Part shown: positions 8,074 through 17,105 of the stretch, piece after piece | How positions within the stretch are numbered: position 1 is the stretch's first letter | Layout of the letters: each line of letters opens with the position of its first letter | NCBI RefSeq assembly: GCF_014489515.1 | Contig: NZ_CP060782.1 | Span: 1,736,001-1,800,000, forward strand | Length of the DNA: 64,000 nucleotides | Direction: 5' to 3' | DNA from: Sphingomonas sediminicola | GTDB taxonomy: Bacteria; Pseudomonadota; Alphaproteobacteria; Sphingomonadales; Sphingomonadaceae | Program-made: the position numbers and the translations under genes | The notes under the pieces: generated by a model | The model's input: only the letters and a program-made list of their open reading frames with translations | Database searches by the model: none | What the model was told of the DNA's origin: nothing

Positions 8074-8355
8074 ATGCAGTTCCTGAAGACCTTGTTCTGG
8101 GTCGTGATCGCAGTTTTCCTGGCGATCCTGGCCAGTCGAAACTGGCACGATGTTACGCTGAACCTGTGGGGCGACATCCAGCTCGACATCAAGGTGCCGG
8201 TCCTGATCGGCGCCATGTTCCTCATCGGTTGGCTGCCGACCTACGGGATCTACCGCGCCCAGCTCTGGCGTCAGCGGCAGCGCCTCATCAACGCTGAGCG
8301 CCAACAGGCTTTGCTGCGCACCCCGGCTCCGGCCGAGGACGCGCCCGCCGAATGA
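8074..8355 (+). CDS. LapA-domain inner-membrane protein
   Basis: This 93-residue protein has two transmembrane helices (FWVVIAVFLAILAS and VLIGAMFLIGWLPTYG) joined by a short periplasmic loop. A cytoplasmic, Arg/Gln-rich coiled tail follows. This matches the LapA/YciS domain (DUF1049), which is tied to lipopolysaccharide assembly in enterics. Its TGA overlaps the pyrF ATG (ATGA), indicating translational coupling. Confidence 0.75.
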   Translation: MQFLKTLFWVVIAVFLAILASRNWHDVTLNLWGDIQLDIKVPVLIGAMFLIGWLPTYGIYRAQLWRQRQRLINAERQQALLRTPAPAEDAPAE

Positions 8356-9029
8356 ACCCGATTTTCGTCGCCATCGACACGCCGAGCATGGAGCGCGCCC
8401 GGTTTCTGGCCGCGCAGGTGCGAGAGGCTGCAGGCGGCGTGAAGCTTGGGCTGGAGTTCTTTTCGGCCAACGGGCCAGAAGGCGTGGCTTCGATTGCCGC
8501 ACTGGGGCTTCCCGTCTTCCTGGACGTGAAGCTTCACGATATCCCCAACACGGTCGCGAAGGCGGTCGAAGCGTTGGCGCCGCTGAAGCCCGCCGTACTC
8601 ACCGTTCACGCAGCGGGTGGACGCGCGATGCTCGAGGCAGCGAAAGCCGCAGCTTCGCCCGAAACAAGGGTCGTCGCGGTGACGGTGCTTACCAGCCTCG
8701 ACGGGGGCGATCTTCGCTCGATCGGCATTGATTCGGAACCGCGCGAACAGGTCGAGCGCCTCGCCGCGCTTGCTCGGTCTGCGGGTCTCGATGGAATTGT
8801 CTGTTCCGGCGCAGAAGTGGCGGCAGCGAAAGCGACATGGCCGGACGGCTTCTTCGTCGTCCCGGGCGTTCGCCCGCCGGGTGGCGACCTGTCTGACCAG
8901 AAGCGCGTCGTTACTCCGCGCCAGGCGTTGGACGATGGCGCATCGATCTTGGTCATTGGACGCCCGATCACGGCAGCCGAGGATCCCGCGGCCGCGCTGA
9001 GCGACATCGCGGCGTCGATCCGGGACTAG
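8352..9029 (+). CDS. pyrF: Orotidine 5'-phosphate decarboxylase
   Basis: This enzyme converts OMP to UMP in the last step of pyrimidine synthesis. The 225-residue protein shows the early strand FVAIDT, the active-site cluster D-x-K-x-x-D ([10 protein letters not shown]), and the phosphate-binding C-terminal segments VVPGVRP and LVIGRPIT. Length and order fit the bacterial type 1 enzyme. It overlaps lapA by four bases, and accD starts 52 bases downstream. Confidence 0.95.
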   Translation: MNPIFVAIDTPSMERARFLAAQVREAAGGVKLGLEFFSANGPEGVASIAALGLPVFLDVKLHDIPNTVAKAVEALAPLKPAVLTVHAAGGRAMLEAAKAAASPETRVVAVTVLTSLDGGDLRSIGIDSEPREQVERLAALARSAGLDGIVCSGAEVAAAKATWPDGFFVVPGVRPPGGDLSDQKRVVTPRQALDDGASILVIGRPITAAEDPAAALSDIAASIRD

Positions 9030-9081
9030 ACAAAGAGCGCGGGACAGGCCTAGCCGCCCGCCGCATGGAAATGAGGCAGCA

Positions 9082-9942
9082 ATGAGCTGGTTGAGCAGGG
9101 TCCGCAGCGGCATCCCCTTCCTGCCGAAAAGGCAGTCGTCGGAGAACCTCTGGCACAAGTGCAAGAAGTGCGGGACGATGGTCTTCGTCAAGGAATGGGA
9201 GGACAATCTCAACGTCTGCCCGCGCTGTGAATATCACGATCGCATCGGCTGGAGCACGCGCTACGAGCAATTGTTCGACAAGGGCGAGTTCGAGGTCCTG
9301 CCGACACCCGAAGTGCGCGAGGACCCGCTGCGCTTCCGCGACAGCAAGCGCTACACCGACCGCATCAAGACGGCGCGCTCGACGACCGACATGCGGGATG
9401 CCCTGACCAATGCGAAGGGCAAGATCGAAGGCAAGCCCGCAGTCGTAGGCGTCCAGGATTTCGCCTTCATGGGCGGATCGATGGGCGTCGCGGTCGGAGC
9501 GGCCTTTGTCGCGGGCGTGCGCAGGGCGATCAAGGATCAGTGCCCGTACGTCATCTTCACCGCCGCCGGCGGCGCGCGCATGCAGGAGGGCATCCTCTCC
9601 CTCATGCAGATGCCCAAGACGACCGTTGCCCTCGCCGAGCTCAAGGATGCAGGCCTGCCCTACATCGTGGTGCTGACCGACCCAACGACGGGCGGCGTGA
9701 CGGCCTCTTACGCCATGCTCGGCGACGTCCAGCTTGCCGAGCCCGGAGCGCTCATCGGCTTCGCCGGCCAGCGGGTCATCGAGCAGACGATCCGTGAGAA
9801 ACTGCCCGAGGGCTTCCAGCGCGCCGAATATCTGCTCGATCACGGAATGGTCGACATGGTCGTCCCGCGGCAGGAGCTCAAGGAGACGCTCGCGAAACTG
9901 CTCGGCTACCTGACGCCGGAGAGGAAGAAGAAGGCGGCCTGA
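9082..9942 (+). CDS. accD: Acetyl-CoA carboxylase carboxyltransferase subunit beta
   Basis: This is the beta subunit of the carboxyltransferase that transfers CO2 from carboxybiotin to acetyl-CoA, giving malonyl-CoA. The 286-residue protein starts with the four-cysteine zinc ribbon (CKKC and CPRC) and continues with the crotonase-type core. Conserved segments include [23 protein letters not shown] and [12 protein letters not shown]. Its TGA overlaps the folC ATG (TGATG). Confidence 0.97.
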   Translation: MSWLSRVRSGIPFLPKRQSSENLWHKCKKCGTMVFVKEWEDNLNVCPRCEYHDRIGWSTRYEQLFDKGEFEVLPTPEVREDPLRFRDSKRYTDRIKTARSTTDMRDALTNAKGKIEGKPAVVGVQDFAFMGGSMGVAVGAAFVAGVRRAIKDQCPYVIFTAAGGARMQEGILSLMQMPKTTVALAELKDAGLPYIVVLTDPTTGGVTASYAMLGDVQLAEPGALIGFAGQRVIEQTIREKLPEGFQRAEYLLDHGMVDMVVPRQELKETLAKLLGYLTPERKKKAA

Positions 9943-11099
9943 TGCCGGACTTCGCACGGTCGGACGATCCGGCCGTTCAGACGCAGCTCGATCGGTTGAC
10001 TTTGCTGTCGCCGGGAGGCGACCGGCTCGGCCTCGACCGCATCACCCGCCTGCTAGACCGCCTCGGTCGCCCGCAGGATGCACTGCCGCCCGCGTTCCAC
10101 GTCGCCGGGACCAATGGAAAAGGCTCGACCTGCGCGTTCCTGCGCGCAGCGCTGGAGGCAAGCGGGCGGACCGTCCATGCGTTCACCAGTCCCCACCTCG
10201 TCCGGTTCAACGAACGCATCCGCATCGCCGGGAATCTGATCGAAGATGAGGCGCTGGCGGACCTGCTTGCCGAAGTCCTCGATGCTAGCGGCAACATCGA
10301 GCCGAGCTTCTTCGAAGTCACGACCGCCGTTGCATTCCTCGCCTTCGCCCGAGCACCCGCGGATACGGCGGTGATCGAAGTGGGGCTCGGCGGTCGCCTG
10401 GACGCCACCAACGTCATCGAACGACCGCTCGCATGCGGAATTGCTGCGCTCGGGATCGACCACCAGCAGTTTCTCGGCAAGAGCCTGGTCGAGATCGCCG
10501 GCGAGAAGGCCGGAATCGCCAAGTCCGGCGCTCCCCTGATCGTGCTCGCGCAAGCACCGGAAGCCGAGGATGCAATCCAGAAGGTGGCCGAAGAGCGCGG
10601 CGTCCCCGTCCTTCTGGAAGGCCGCGACTGGGCGATCGATCCGACGCTCCGCTCTTCGCTTCTCGGGGAGCATCAGGTCCGAAACGCGAACCTCGCGTGG
10701 CAGATGCTCCAGGCGCAGGAGCACCTGACGGTCGGGCGCGCCTCGTTCCTCAGCGGGCTCACGTCTGCGCGATGGCCCGCGCGGTTCCAGCAACTGGCCG
10801 ACGGTCCGCTCACCAAGGGCATCGAAACCTGGCTCGACGGAGCTCATAATGTCGAAGCGGCCCGGGCACTTTCGGCTTTACTCGCCGATCACGGCTCGAA
10901 GCACATCGTCCTCGGTGTTCTCGCCAACAAAGATGCGGACGCGATCGTCGCCGAGCTCGCGCCTCACGCGCTTTCCTTCACCTTCCTGCCGGTCGCCGAT
11001 CACGCGCATCACGACCCGGCCAAACTTGCGGCCCGCTTCGGCGGCCGCTGCGCAAACTCGCTGGGACAGGCGCTGGACGGCCTGCGGGCCCCCGCCTGA
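9942..11099 (+). CDS. folC: Bifunctional dihydrofolate / folylpolyglutamate synthase
   Basis: This Mur-ligase-family enzyme adds glutamate to dihydropteroate and to folates. The 385-residue protein shows the P-loop HVAGTNGKGST, the FTSPHLV segment, the EVGLGGRLDATN motif and the later WLDGAHN signature. It is translationally coupled to accD. The accD-folC order is common in Proteobacteria. The frame is intact. Confidence 0.95.
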   Translation: MPDFARSDDPAVQTQLDRLTLLSPGGDRLGLDRITRLLDRLGRPQDALPPAFHVAGTNGKGSTCAFLRAALEASGRTVHAFTSPHLVRFNERIRIAGNLIEDEALADLLAEVLDASGNIEPSFFEVTTAVAFLAFARAPADTAVIEVGLGGRLDATNVIERPLACGIAALGIDHQQFLGKSLVEIAGEKAGIAKSGAPLIVLAQAPEAEDAIQKVAEERGVPVLLEGRDWAIDPTLRSSLLGEHQVRNANLAWQMLQAQEHLTVGRASFLSGLTSARWPARFQQLADGPLTKGIETWLDGAHNVEAARALSALLADHGSKHIVLGVLANKDADAIVAELAPHALSFTFLPVADHAHHDPAKLAARFGGRCANSLGQALDGLRAPA

Positions 11100-11157
11100 T
11101 CGCAGGATCGCTCTACCTCGCGGGTGAAGCGCTCAGACTCAACGACCAAATTCCAGA

Positions 11158-12528
11158 CTAGCGGTTTTCCGGTAACTCCTCGTCCGGATGTGATGCGCGC
11201 GCATCTCCGGGCCCTTCAATCCCGGCAGTCCCGATCGACTGATCGACCAATCCATACCGCATCATGATCCAGAACAGGATAATCCCGGGCACTGCAGCTG
11301 CGGTGGTTAGCAGGTAGAAGTTCGCATAACCCATGGCGTCGATGAGGGCGCCAGCCGTCGTGCCGGTCAGGAACCGACCGACGATGCTCGCAGCAGCGGA
11401 GATCAGTGCGTACTGGGCTGCGGTAAATCGCAAGTCGCAGAGGGCCGAGAAGTAAGCGACGACACAGACGCCGCCGATTCCGCTGGCGGTATTCTCGAAG
11501 CCGATCGCTCCAGCCATGCCGAGATTGGAGTGCCCCACGCCTGCAAGGATTGCGAAGCTGAAATTCGATACCGCCATCAGGATCAGGCTTATCAAAACGG
11601 ACCGCTTCAGGCCGAGGCGGCTATAGAGAACGCCGCCGATGAAGATGCCGATCAAATAGGCCCAGAACCCTACGCCCACATCGTAAATGGCGATCTCGTC
11701 GTTGGTGAAACCGAGGTCGTCGAACAGCAGGCGGAAGGTCAGATTGGCCAGCGTGTCGCCGATCTTGTGGAGCAGGATGAACAGGAGGACGAGAAGCGCT
11801 CCCTTGCGGGCGAAAAACTCGACAAACGGCTTCCAGACGGATTCGATTGTGCGTGCAATCCCCTTCTTCTCGGCAGGCTCGCGATGGCGCTTCGGCTCGC
11901 CCAGCAGGAGAGCGGTCAGCATGGCCGGAAGTGCAAGCGCCGCGCAGGCGAGATAGGCCGTCGCCCAATCCGCCCGTGCAGCGACCACAAGCGCGATCGC
12001 GCCCGCTCCGGCCGAGCCGATGCGCCACCCGTATTGCGACATGCCCGAGCCGACACCGAGCTGGCGCGGCTCCAATGTCTCGATGCGATAGGCATCGATG
12101 ACGATGTCGAAGCTGGCGCCCGCGATGCCGACCAGAATCGCGGCGGTGACGACGCTGCCGATTCCATTCGCTGGATCCGCCAGTGCGAGATTGACGACGG
12201 CGGCAATCACCGCAGCGCCCGTCACCAGCATCCAAGACACGCGCTGTCCCAGCCTGCCGAGGATCGGCAGCCGGACGCCGTCCACGATCCATGCCCAGAG
12301 GAATTTGAAATTGTACGCGAGGAAGACGAGCGTGAAAGCAGTAATCGTCGACTTGTCGATCCCATCCTGCTTCAGGCGCGTGGTCAACGTCGCGCCGATC
12401 ATCGCGTACGGGAAGCCCGACGAAATACCGAGGAAGAAGGCCGCGAAAGGCGCCGCCTCGGTGTAAGGACGAACGCTTGCGGGCAATGCCGAACGCCAGC
12501 CGCGGTCTGCCTCGGTTACAGTCGCCAT
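11158..12528 (-). CDS. AmpG-like MFS permease (muropeptide transporter family)
   Basis: This is about 456 residues with 12 predicted transmembrane helices. The N-terminal FFLGISSGFPYAMIGATLTTRL and the KFLWAWIVD segment are characteristic of AmpG/PAT-type permeases, which import anhydro-muropeptides for wall recycling. ATG 12528 is preferred because GGAGG lies five bases upstream; in-frame Met codons at 12531, 12552 and 12591 are alternatives. It is convergent with folC and divergent from the Rieske gene. Substrate is inferred from family only. Confidence 0.75.
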   Translation of the reverse strand: MATVTEADRGWRSALPASVRPYTEAAPFAAFFLGISSGFPYAMIGATLTTRLKQDGIDKSTITAFTLVFLAYNFKFLWAWIVDGVRLPILGRLGQRVSWMLVTGAAVIAAVVNLALADPANGIGSVVTAAILVGIAGASFDIVIDAYRIETLEPRQLGVGSGMSQYGWRIGSAGAGAIALVVAARADWATAYLACAALALPAMLTALLLGEPKRHREPAEKKGIARTIESVWKPFVEFFARKGALLVLLFILLHKIGDTLANLTFRLLFDDLGFTNDEIAIYDVGVGFWAYLIGIFIGGVLYSRLGLKRSVLISLILMAVSNFSFAILAGVGHSNLGMAGAIGFENTASGIGGVCVVAYFSALCDLRFTAAQYALISAAASIVGRFLTGTTAGALIDAMGYANFYLLTTAAAVPGIILFWIMMRYGLVDQSIGTAGIEGPGDARASHPDEELPENR

Positions 12529-12633
12529 CATTCCCTCCAGCTCGAATTCCATGCTTAAGCAGCCGGCGAGCGGCTGAACAGGGGTGAGCAATTAGGCTTG
12601 CGCGAGCGTCCTGCTGAGCGCACTTCTCGCCGC

Positions 12634-13772
12634 ATGGACATGCCTGCCAAAGCCTCGCGTCCAAGCGACGGGCAGCGCGCGCTAGCGGAGCGCCTGATCC
12701 GCGGAGAGCAGCCGCCAGCCCACGAGGTCGTGGAGCTGCGCGCCTCCGTCTACATCGACCCGCTTCGGTTCGAGCGTGAGCGACGCGCCATATTCGGGAA
12801 GATGCCGCTCCTCCTCGCGCCTTCGGCGCTTCTTCCGGACAACAATACGGCGATCACACACGACGGCTATGGCGTCCCGCTGATCATCTCGCGGAACGGC
12901 GACGGCCGGATCCACGTCATGGCCAATGTCTGCCGTCATCGCGGTACGAGGCTGATCGAGAGCACTGAAGTCGTCCCGGCCAAGCGTATCATCTGCCCCT
13001 ATCACGCCTGGACCTACGGCTCCGACGGAGCGCTGATGGCCATCCCCCGTGCCGACTGCTTCCCGGGCGTCGACAAGGCGGACCGCCCGCTAATGCGCTT
13101 CCCGTCCGTCGAGAGCGGCGGCTTCATCTGGTTCGCGCACGACGAGGAGGCGGATTTCAGCGGCGTGACCGCGCTGGAGGAAGACATGGACGCGTTCGCC
13201 ATGTCGAACCTGCACCTGTACCGCCGCCGCACGCACCACGTCACGTCCAACTGGAAGCAGGTGATGGACGCTTTCCTCGAAAGCTATCACGTCCAGCGCC
13301 TACACGCGGAGACGATCGCGCCCTTCTTCACCGACGGAATCGCGGCTGCGGACTTCATCGGCCCACACCAGCGCGCAGTGGTCGGCCGAGCCGATTATCT
13401 GTCAGAGATCGACCGCGACGACTGGGCGGCGTTGCGGCGTGTGTTGACCTACACTTACGCATTCTTCCCGACTTCGATCCTGATCGTCAGCCCGGACTAC
13501 ATCAATTTGCTGGTCGTGATGCCGCAAACCGTGGCACCTGCCTGGTCGAGGACTTCATGCTGATCGGCGAGCCTCCCGATACGCCACAGGCGGAAGCGCA
13601 TTGGGAAAGGAGCTGGGAGCTTCTCGACGGCGGCACCTTCGCGGCCGAAGATTTCCGCGCGGCAGCCCTGTGTCAGCGCGGAATCGAGTCTGGCATGGTG
13701 AAGACGATCACCATTGGCGGATTAGAAAACGGAATCGCCGCTTTTCACCAACGGCTCGACAATCTCCTCTAG
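12634..13772 (+). CDS. Rieske non-haem iron oxygenase, alpha subunit type (apparent frameshift)
   Basis: The Rieske 2Fe-2S ligands are visible as C100-x-H102 (CRHRG) and C121-x-x-H124 (CPYH). The catalytic domain carries the mononuclear iron ligands in NWKQVMDAFLESYHVQRLHAE-type sequence. The frame breaks near 13533. Adding one base joins the C-terminal part from about LVEDFMLIG to the stop at 13772, about 379 residues, a normal length for ring-hydroxylating dioxygenase alpha subunits. No beta subunit, ferredoxin or reductase gene is adjacent, so electron donors must be elsewhere. Start is ATG 12634 or 12640. Substrate unknown. Confidence 0.8.
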
Positions 13773-14203
13773 CCCTCGTCGGGAACAAACAACTCGACTC
13801 CCTTCGGTGGCTTTGCCGCCTTGCCGGCGAGGCGCCGGTCGACGGCATTCAAAGCGAGCTTGAGCGTCCGTTCGCTGTACGGCTTGTTGATGCATCCAAG
13901 CGCGAGGTGAGTGGATTCCGTCGGCAAGGCGTGACCGGTCGAAAAGACGATCGGTATCCCGCGATTCTTCGCCGCGCGGGCTAAATCCAGGCCCGTGCGC
14001 TCACCGGACAACCGGTAGTCGCTCAAGATCAGATCGATCTCTTCCCGATCCAGAAGCTCGATGGCGTCCTCGAAACTGTCGAGCGTCGCGACGACCTCAT
14101 ATCCGAGGTCGCCAAGCATCACCTCATTGTCGAACGCGAGTAATGGCTCGTCCTCGACGATGAGAATTCGATTGACGATACGTTTGCGCTTCCCGAACAG
14201 CAT
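13769..14203 (-). CDS. Single-domain response regulator (CheY-like)
   Basis: This 144-residue protein is one receiver domain. It shows the acidic pair in LIVEDEP, the phospho-acceptor D62 in LILSDYRL, the switch Ser/Thr in VFSTGHA and the Lys in CINKPYS. There is no output domain. It probably passes phosphate in a relay or acts through protein contact. No histidine kinase lies nearby. It shares four bases with the end of the Rieske gene and is divergent from the pseudouridine synthase, with only 15 bases between starts. Confidence 0.85.
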   Translation of the reverse strand: MLFGKRKRIVNRILIVEDEPLLAFDNEVMLGDLGYEVVATLDSFEDAIELLDREEIDLILSDYRLSGERTGLDLARAAKNRGIPIVFSTGHALPTESTHLALGCINKPYSERTLKLALNAVDRRLAGKAAKPPKGVELFVPDEG

Positions 14204-14218
14204 CCCCACTCCAGTACC

Positions 14219-15031
14219 ATGGCTTCGCCCCCGCAACGAACGAAACGGAAACCTGTGCCGCGGCATCGCCCCCGCAACAGTGGTTTTTCGCGCACACCGC
14301 CTCCTAGGGAGGACGGACCGCAGCGCATCGCCAAGCTTTTGGCGCGCGCTGGTGTTGCATCCCGCCGCGATATCGAGCGGATGATCGCCGAGGGTCGCAT
14401 CGCCCTCAACGGCGAAAAGCTGACGACTCCGGCGACGCTGCTGACCGATCTTTCCGGCGTGACGGTCGACGGAAAGCCAGTCCGGCCGGCGGCCGCCACC
14501 CGCCTGTTCCGATTCTACAAGCCGCAGGGGACCCTCACTGCAGCGCGCGACCCAAAGGGCCGGGCGACGATCTACGACAAACTTCCGCCGGGCCTCCCGC
14601 GCGTGATGCCGGTCGGGCGCCTCGACTTCATGACCGAGGGCCTGTTGCTGCTCACCAACGACGGCGAATTGAAGCGCAGGCTCGAGCTGCCGCGCACGGC
14701 CGTCGTCCGGCAATATCGCGCGCGCGCCTTCGGCCACGTGACTCAGGACCAGCTCGACCGCCTGGCCGAGGGCATAACGATCGAGGGCATCCATTACGGC
14801 TCGATCATCGCCAACCTCGAACGGCGAACCAGCCGCAATTTCTGGATCGAGCTGAGCCTCACCGAAGGCAAGAACCGCGAAGTTCGCCGCGTGCTCGCTC
14901 ATTTGGGCCTGCAAGTCTCGCGACTGATCCGGACCGCCTACGGCCCGATCACACTTGAAGGTCTCGAACCGGGCGATGCGGATGAAGTCCTGCAGGCAGA
15001 GCTCGACGCCTTCCGGGCCGCTCTGAAGTGA
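14219..15031 (+). CDS. RsuA/RluB-family rRNA pseudouridine synthase
   Basis: A basic N-terminal extension (about 35 residues) precedes an S4 RNA-binding domain (RIAKLLARAGVASRRD) and the catalytic domain. The catalytic Asp lies in PVGRLDFMTEGLLLLTNDG. This is the RsuA/RluB/RluE/RluF group, which modifies 23S or 16S rRNA. RluB is the likeliest role given the S4 domain plus extension, but paralogues cannot be separated by eye. Its TGA overlaps the GTG start of rsmD. Confidence 0.9.
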   Translation: MASPPQRTKRKPVPRHRPRNSGFSRTPPPREDGPQRIAKLLARAGVASRRDIERMIAEGRIALNGEKLTTPATLLTDLSGVTVDGKPVRPAAATRLFRFYKPQGTLTAARDPKGRATIYDKLPPGLPRVMPVGRLDFMTEGLLLLTNDGELKRRLELPRTAVVRQYRARAFGHVTQDQLDRLAEGITIEGIHYGSIIANLERRTSRNFWIELSLTEGKNREVRRVLAHLGLQVSRLIRTAYGPITLEGLEPGDADEVLQAELDAFRAALK

Positions 15032-15567
15032 GGATCATCGCCGGCCGGTTTCGCGGCCGACCGCTTCAGGCGCCGGCCGGGCAGGCAACCCGGCCGACCG
15101 CGGACCGCGTCCGTGAGGCGCTGTTCTCGATGCTGGCAAGCCGCCTCGGCTCATTCGAAGGCCTTCGCGTCGCGGACCTCTACGCGGGCAGCGGCGCGCT
15201 AGGGCTCGAAGCGATCTCCCGTGGTGCGGCGCATGCGACGTTCGTTGAGAAGGACCCAAAGGCGCAGGCGGCGATCAAGTCCAATGCCGCAAAGCTCGAA
15301 ATTGCCGAGCAGGTTCGGATCGTCGGCGGGTCGGCGCTATCCCTGCCACGCTCGGATGGCTTTGACCTGATCTTTGCGGACCCGCCCTATGCGCCGGGTT
15401 CAGGCTCGGCTGTCGTCAAATCGGTGAGTGATGCCGACTGGCTCGCGCCGGGCGGCTGGATGGCAGTCGAGACCGACCGGCGCGAACCGGTCGATGCGGG
15501 CGACTATGAGATAGACGTCGAGCGCGAAATCGGACGCGCGCGAATTACGCTTTTGCGCCGGCCTTAG
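15028..15567 (+). CDS. rsmD: 16S rRNA (guanine-966-N2)-methyltransferase
   Basis: This 179-residue methyltransferase begins MRIIAGRFRGR, typical of RsmD. The SAM-binding motif is DLYAGSGALGLEA and the catalytic motif is DPPY. The start is GTG at 15028 within a GTGA overlap with the pseudouridine synthase, so the two rRNA-modification genes are probably translated together. The gene end overlaps the convergent basic-protein gene by 23 bases. Confidence 0.93.
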   Translation: MRIIAGRFRGRPLQAPAGQATRPTADRVREALFSMLASRLGSFEGLRVADLYAGSGALGLEAISRGAAHATFVEKDPKAQAAIKSNAAKLEIAEQVRIVGGSALSLPRSDGFDLIFADPPYAPGSGSAVVKSVSDADWLAPGGWMAVETDRREPVDAGDYEIDVEREIGRARITLLRRP

Positions 15568-15937
15568 TCTTTCGCGTTTCACTGGCCTTCTTTGACGCCG
15601 CCCGGATTTCGTCGAGTTCCGTCGCCAGCCGCCTTCCGACCGCCGAGGCCGCGGCTTTGCCGGCAGCCTTGATCGTCTTCTTGTTATTGCCGACCGCTCC
15701 CTGGGCCCGGCTCGACCGTGTCTCGGTAATCGCAGCGAGCGCGGCCGTCGCTCCGACCGCGAGGAGGTCGATGACCAACGGACTCTGGAGCAGCTTGATC
15801 AGGGCATCGACCGGATCGTGCTGGCTCGACGAGGAGCGCGAGCTACTTTTCGAGCGGCCTCCGCCCGAACTGCCCGACTTCTTCGCTACCTTCTTCCCTG
15901 CACCGCTCGCGGCTTTCGCAGTCGCCTTCTTCGCCAT
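15545..15937 (-). CDS. Histone H1-like Lys/Ala/Ser-rich protein
   Basis: This 130-residue protein starts MAKKATAKAA and has a Lys/Ala/Ser-rich N-terminal arm (1-40) with runs of serine. A short hydrophobic core follows (LIKLLQSPLVIDLLAVGATAALAAI), then a basic tail (KKASETRKTKAGAKA). Composition resembles bacterial H1-like DNA-binding tails. The core could instead be a membrane helix, so a nucleoid role is only a guess. GGAGATTCATTCC precedes the ATG. It lies 23 bases after the SRAP gene on the same strand and is probably co-transcribed. Confidence 0.65.
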   Translation of the reverse strand: MAKKATAKAASGAGKKVAKKSGSSGGGRSKSSSRSSSSQHDPVDALIKLLQSPLVIDLLAVGATAALAAITETRSSRAQGAVGNNKKTIKAAGKAAASAVGRRLATELDEIRAASKKASETRKTKAGAKA

Positions 15938-15960
15938 GGAATGAATCTCCTTTGGTCGCC

Positions 15961-16549
15961 TCAACCCACACGCTGCATCAAAGTATCCTCGAACGGCTGC
16001 GCAAGCCGGCAGGCATCCTCGCGTGGACTGTCGAGCCATCTCGCCGCATCGCTCGGCCGAAGCATCACCGGCATCGCCTTGGGATGCACCTCGCCGACGG
16101 TCCTGTTCGCCGCGCAAGTCAGGAAGGCCATGAACGGCCCCCCTCGCCCGGCCGCCAGAGCCCGCGAAGGCGAACAACGGCGATTCATGCTCTGGCGTCA
16201 GGCCGAACCAGACCTTCTGCTTGCGGCCGACTTCCCCGGTCCATTCGCAGAAGGTGGTGACGGGCACGATGCACCGCCGCGACGGCTGTTGCAGTGCATT
16301 GCGCCAGAACGGGCTCGCAAGATTGCGAACGTTGGTGACCGCTCGCGATCCGGCCGCCGGTGGCCCCGGAAATCCCCACTTCATCCGCTCGAGCTTCAGT
16401 CCGCCGTCATCCTTGCGGCGAAGGACCGGCGCCATGTAGCCGGGAAAAATCTCGTCGAACGGCGGCAGGTTGGTAGTGTCGCCCTCGAACGGGCCGAACA
16501 TGCGCCGCATTTCGTCCACCGTGGCGGTCATCGTGTAAAGGTTACACAT
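15961..16549 (-). CDS. SRAP-family DNA-protein crosslink protein (HMCES/YedK-like; two apparent frameshifts)
   Basis: SRAP proteins attach covalently to abasic sites in single-stranded DNA through Cys2. Here the N-terminus is MCNLYTMT with that Cys in place. Further conserved parts are a PGYMAPVLRR segment, MKWGFPGP, the CEWTG segment and the catalytic His in GEVHPKAMPVML. The frame is broken twice within 25 bases, near the C6 run 16138-16143 and near 16160-16163. Two added bases restore AGLWRPGEGGPFMAF and a 196-residue protein ending at 15961. An H1-like gene follows. Confidence 0.8.
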
Positions 16550-16690
16550 AATGTTTCAGCACCGTGTCGGCCTCTCGCAACGGCTCGTCGTTAACAGCGG
16601 CCGCTAGATTGAACATAGTCTCGCGAGTTGCGCTGCATTCAGCAACGTCTCCCCACAACGGGGAATCAGAACAAAACGGAGGGTGTTCTC

Positions 16691-16990
16691 ATGCGTAAGA
16701 TATTTCTCGCCGCGGCAGCGGCCTCGATGGCCGTTCCTATCATCCCGGCACCGGCTGTCGCGCACAGCGGCAGCTACTACAAAGGCAAGGTCTGGCGGGA
16801 TTCGGAGGGCCGCTACCGCTGCAAGCGTTCGAACGGCACGACCGGCCTGATCGTCGGTGCCGCGGGCGGTGCGCTCGTCGGACGCGCAATCGACACGCAC
16901 GGCGAGCGTGCGACGGGTACGATCCTTGGCGCCGCGGCCGGCGCTCTTCTAGGCCGCAGCATCGACCGCAGCCGGGTTCGCTGCCGCTAA
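16691..16990 (+). CDS. Glycine-zipper 2TM-domain periplasmic protein
   Basis: This 99-residue protein has a Sec signal peptide (1-25, cleavage after APAVA). A short HSGSYYKGKVWRD region with one Cys follows, then two glycine-zipper helices (GLIVGAAGGALVGRAI and GTILGAAAGALLGRSI) and a second Cys near the end. This is the 17-kDa-antigen-like glycine-zipper type that sits in the envelope. GGAGGG precedes the ATG. A strong hairpin follows the stop. Confidence 0.75.
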   Translation: MRKIFLAAAAASMAVPIIPAPAVAHSGSYYKGKVWRDSEGRYRCKRSNGTTGLIVGAAGGALVGRAIDTHGERATGTILGAAAGALLGRSIDRSRVRCR

Positions 16991-17001
16991 TCGGGTTCCC
17001 A

Positions 17002-17044
17002 GGCCGGCGCCCGTTCCGCAAGGAGCATCCCCCGGGTGCCGGCC
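17002..17044 (+). terminator. Hairpin terminator after the glycine-zipper gene
   Basis: GGCCGGCGCCCG pairs with CGGGTGCCGGCC (12 pairs, one G-U) around a loop of about 19 bases, starting 11 bases after the stop. No U-tract follows. The right arm abuts the promoter of the next gene. Confidence 0.55.
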
Positions 17045-17050
17045 ACCCAC

Positions 17051-17083
17051 TGTATTGACACAGTAATACACTAGCTGTATTTC
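17051..17083 (+). promoter_or_regulatory. Sigma70-type promoter with overlapping inverted repeat
   Basis: TTGACA at 17055-17060 and TATTTC at 17078-17083 are 17 bases apart, a good -35/-10 arrangement ahead of the membrane protein at 17106. The -35 box lies inside an inverted repeat, TGTATT-N8-AATACA (17051-17070), which looks like an operator for a dimeric repressor. The regulator is unknown; YtrA-type GntR proteins bind sites of this style, which is only a suggestion. Confidence 0.55.
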
Positions 17084-17105
17084 CTCCGCTACAGGGAGGA
17101 CTAGA

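Noticed and set aside
16533..16546. TGTAA-AGG-TTACA near-palindrome resembling the LacI operator
   Set aside because: It lies inside the first codons of the SRAP gene (Met-Cys-Asn-Leu-Tyr-Thr), where the protein sequence itself creates the symmetry, and the spacing differs from the true sites.
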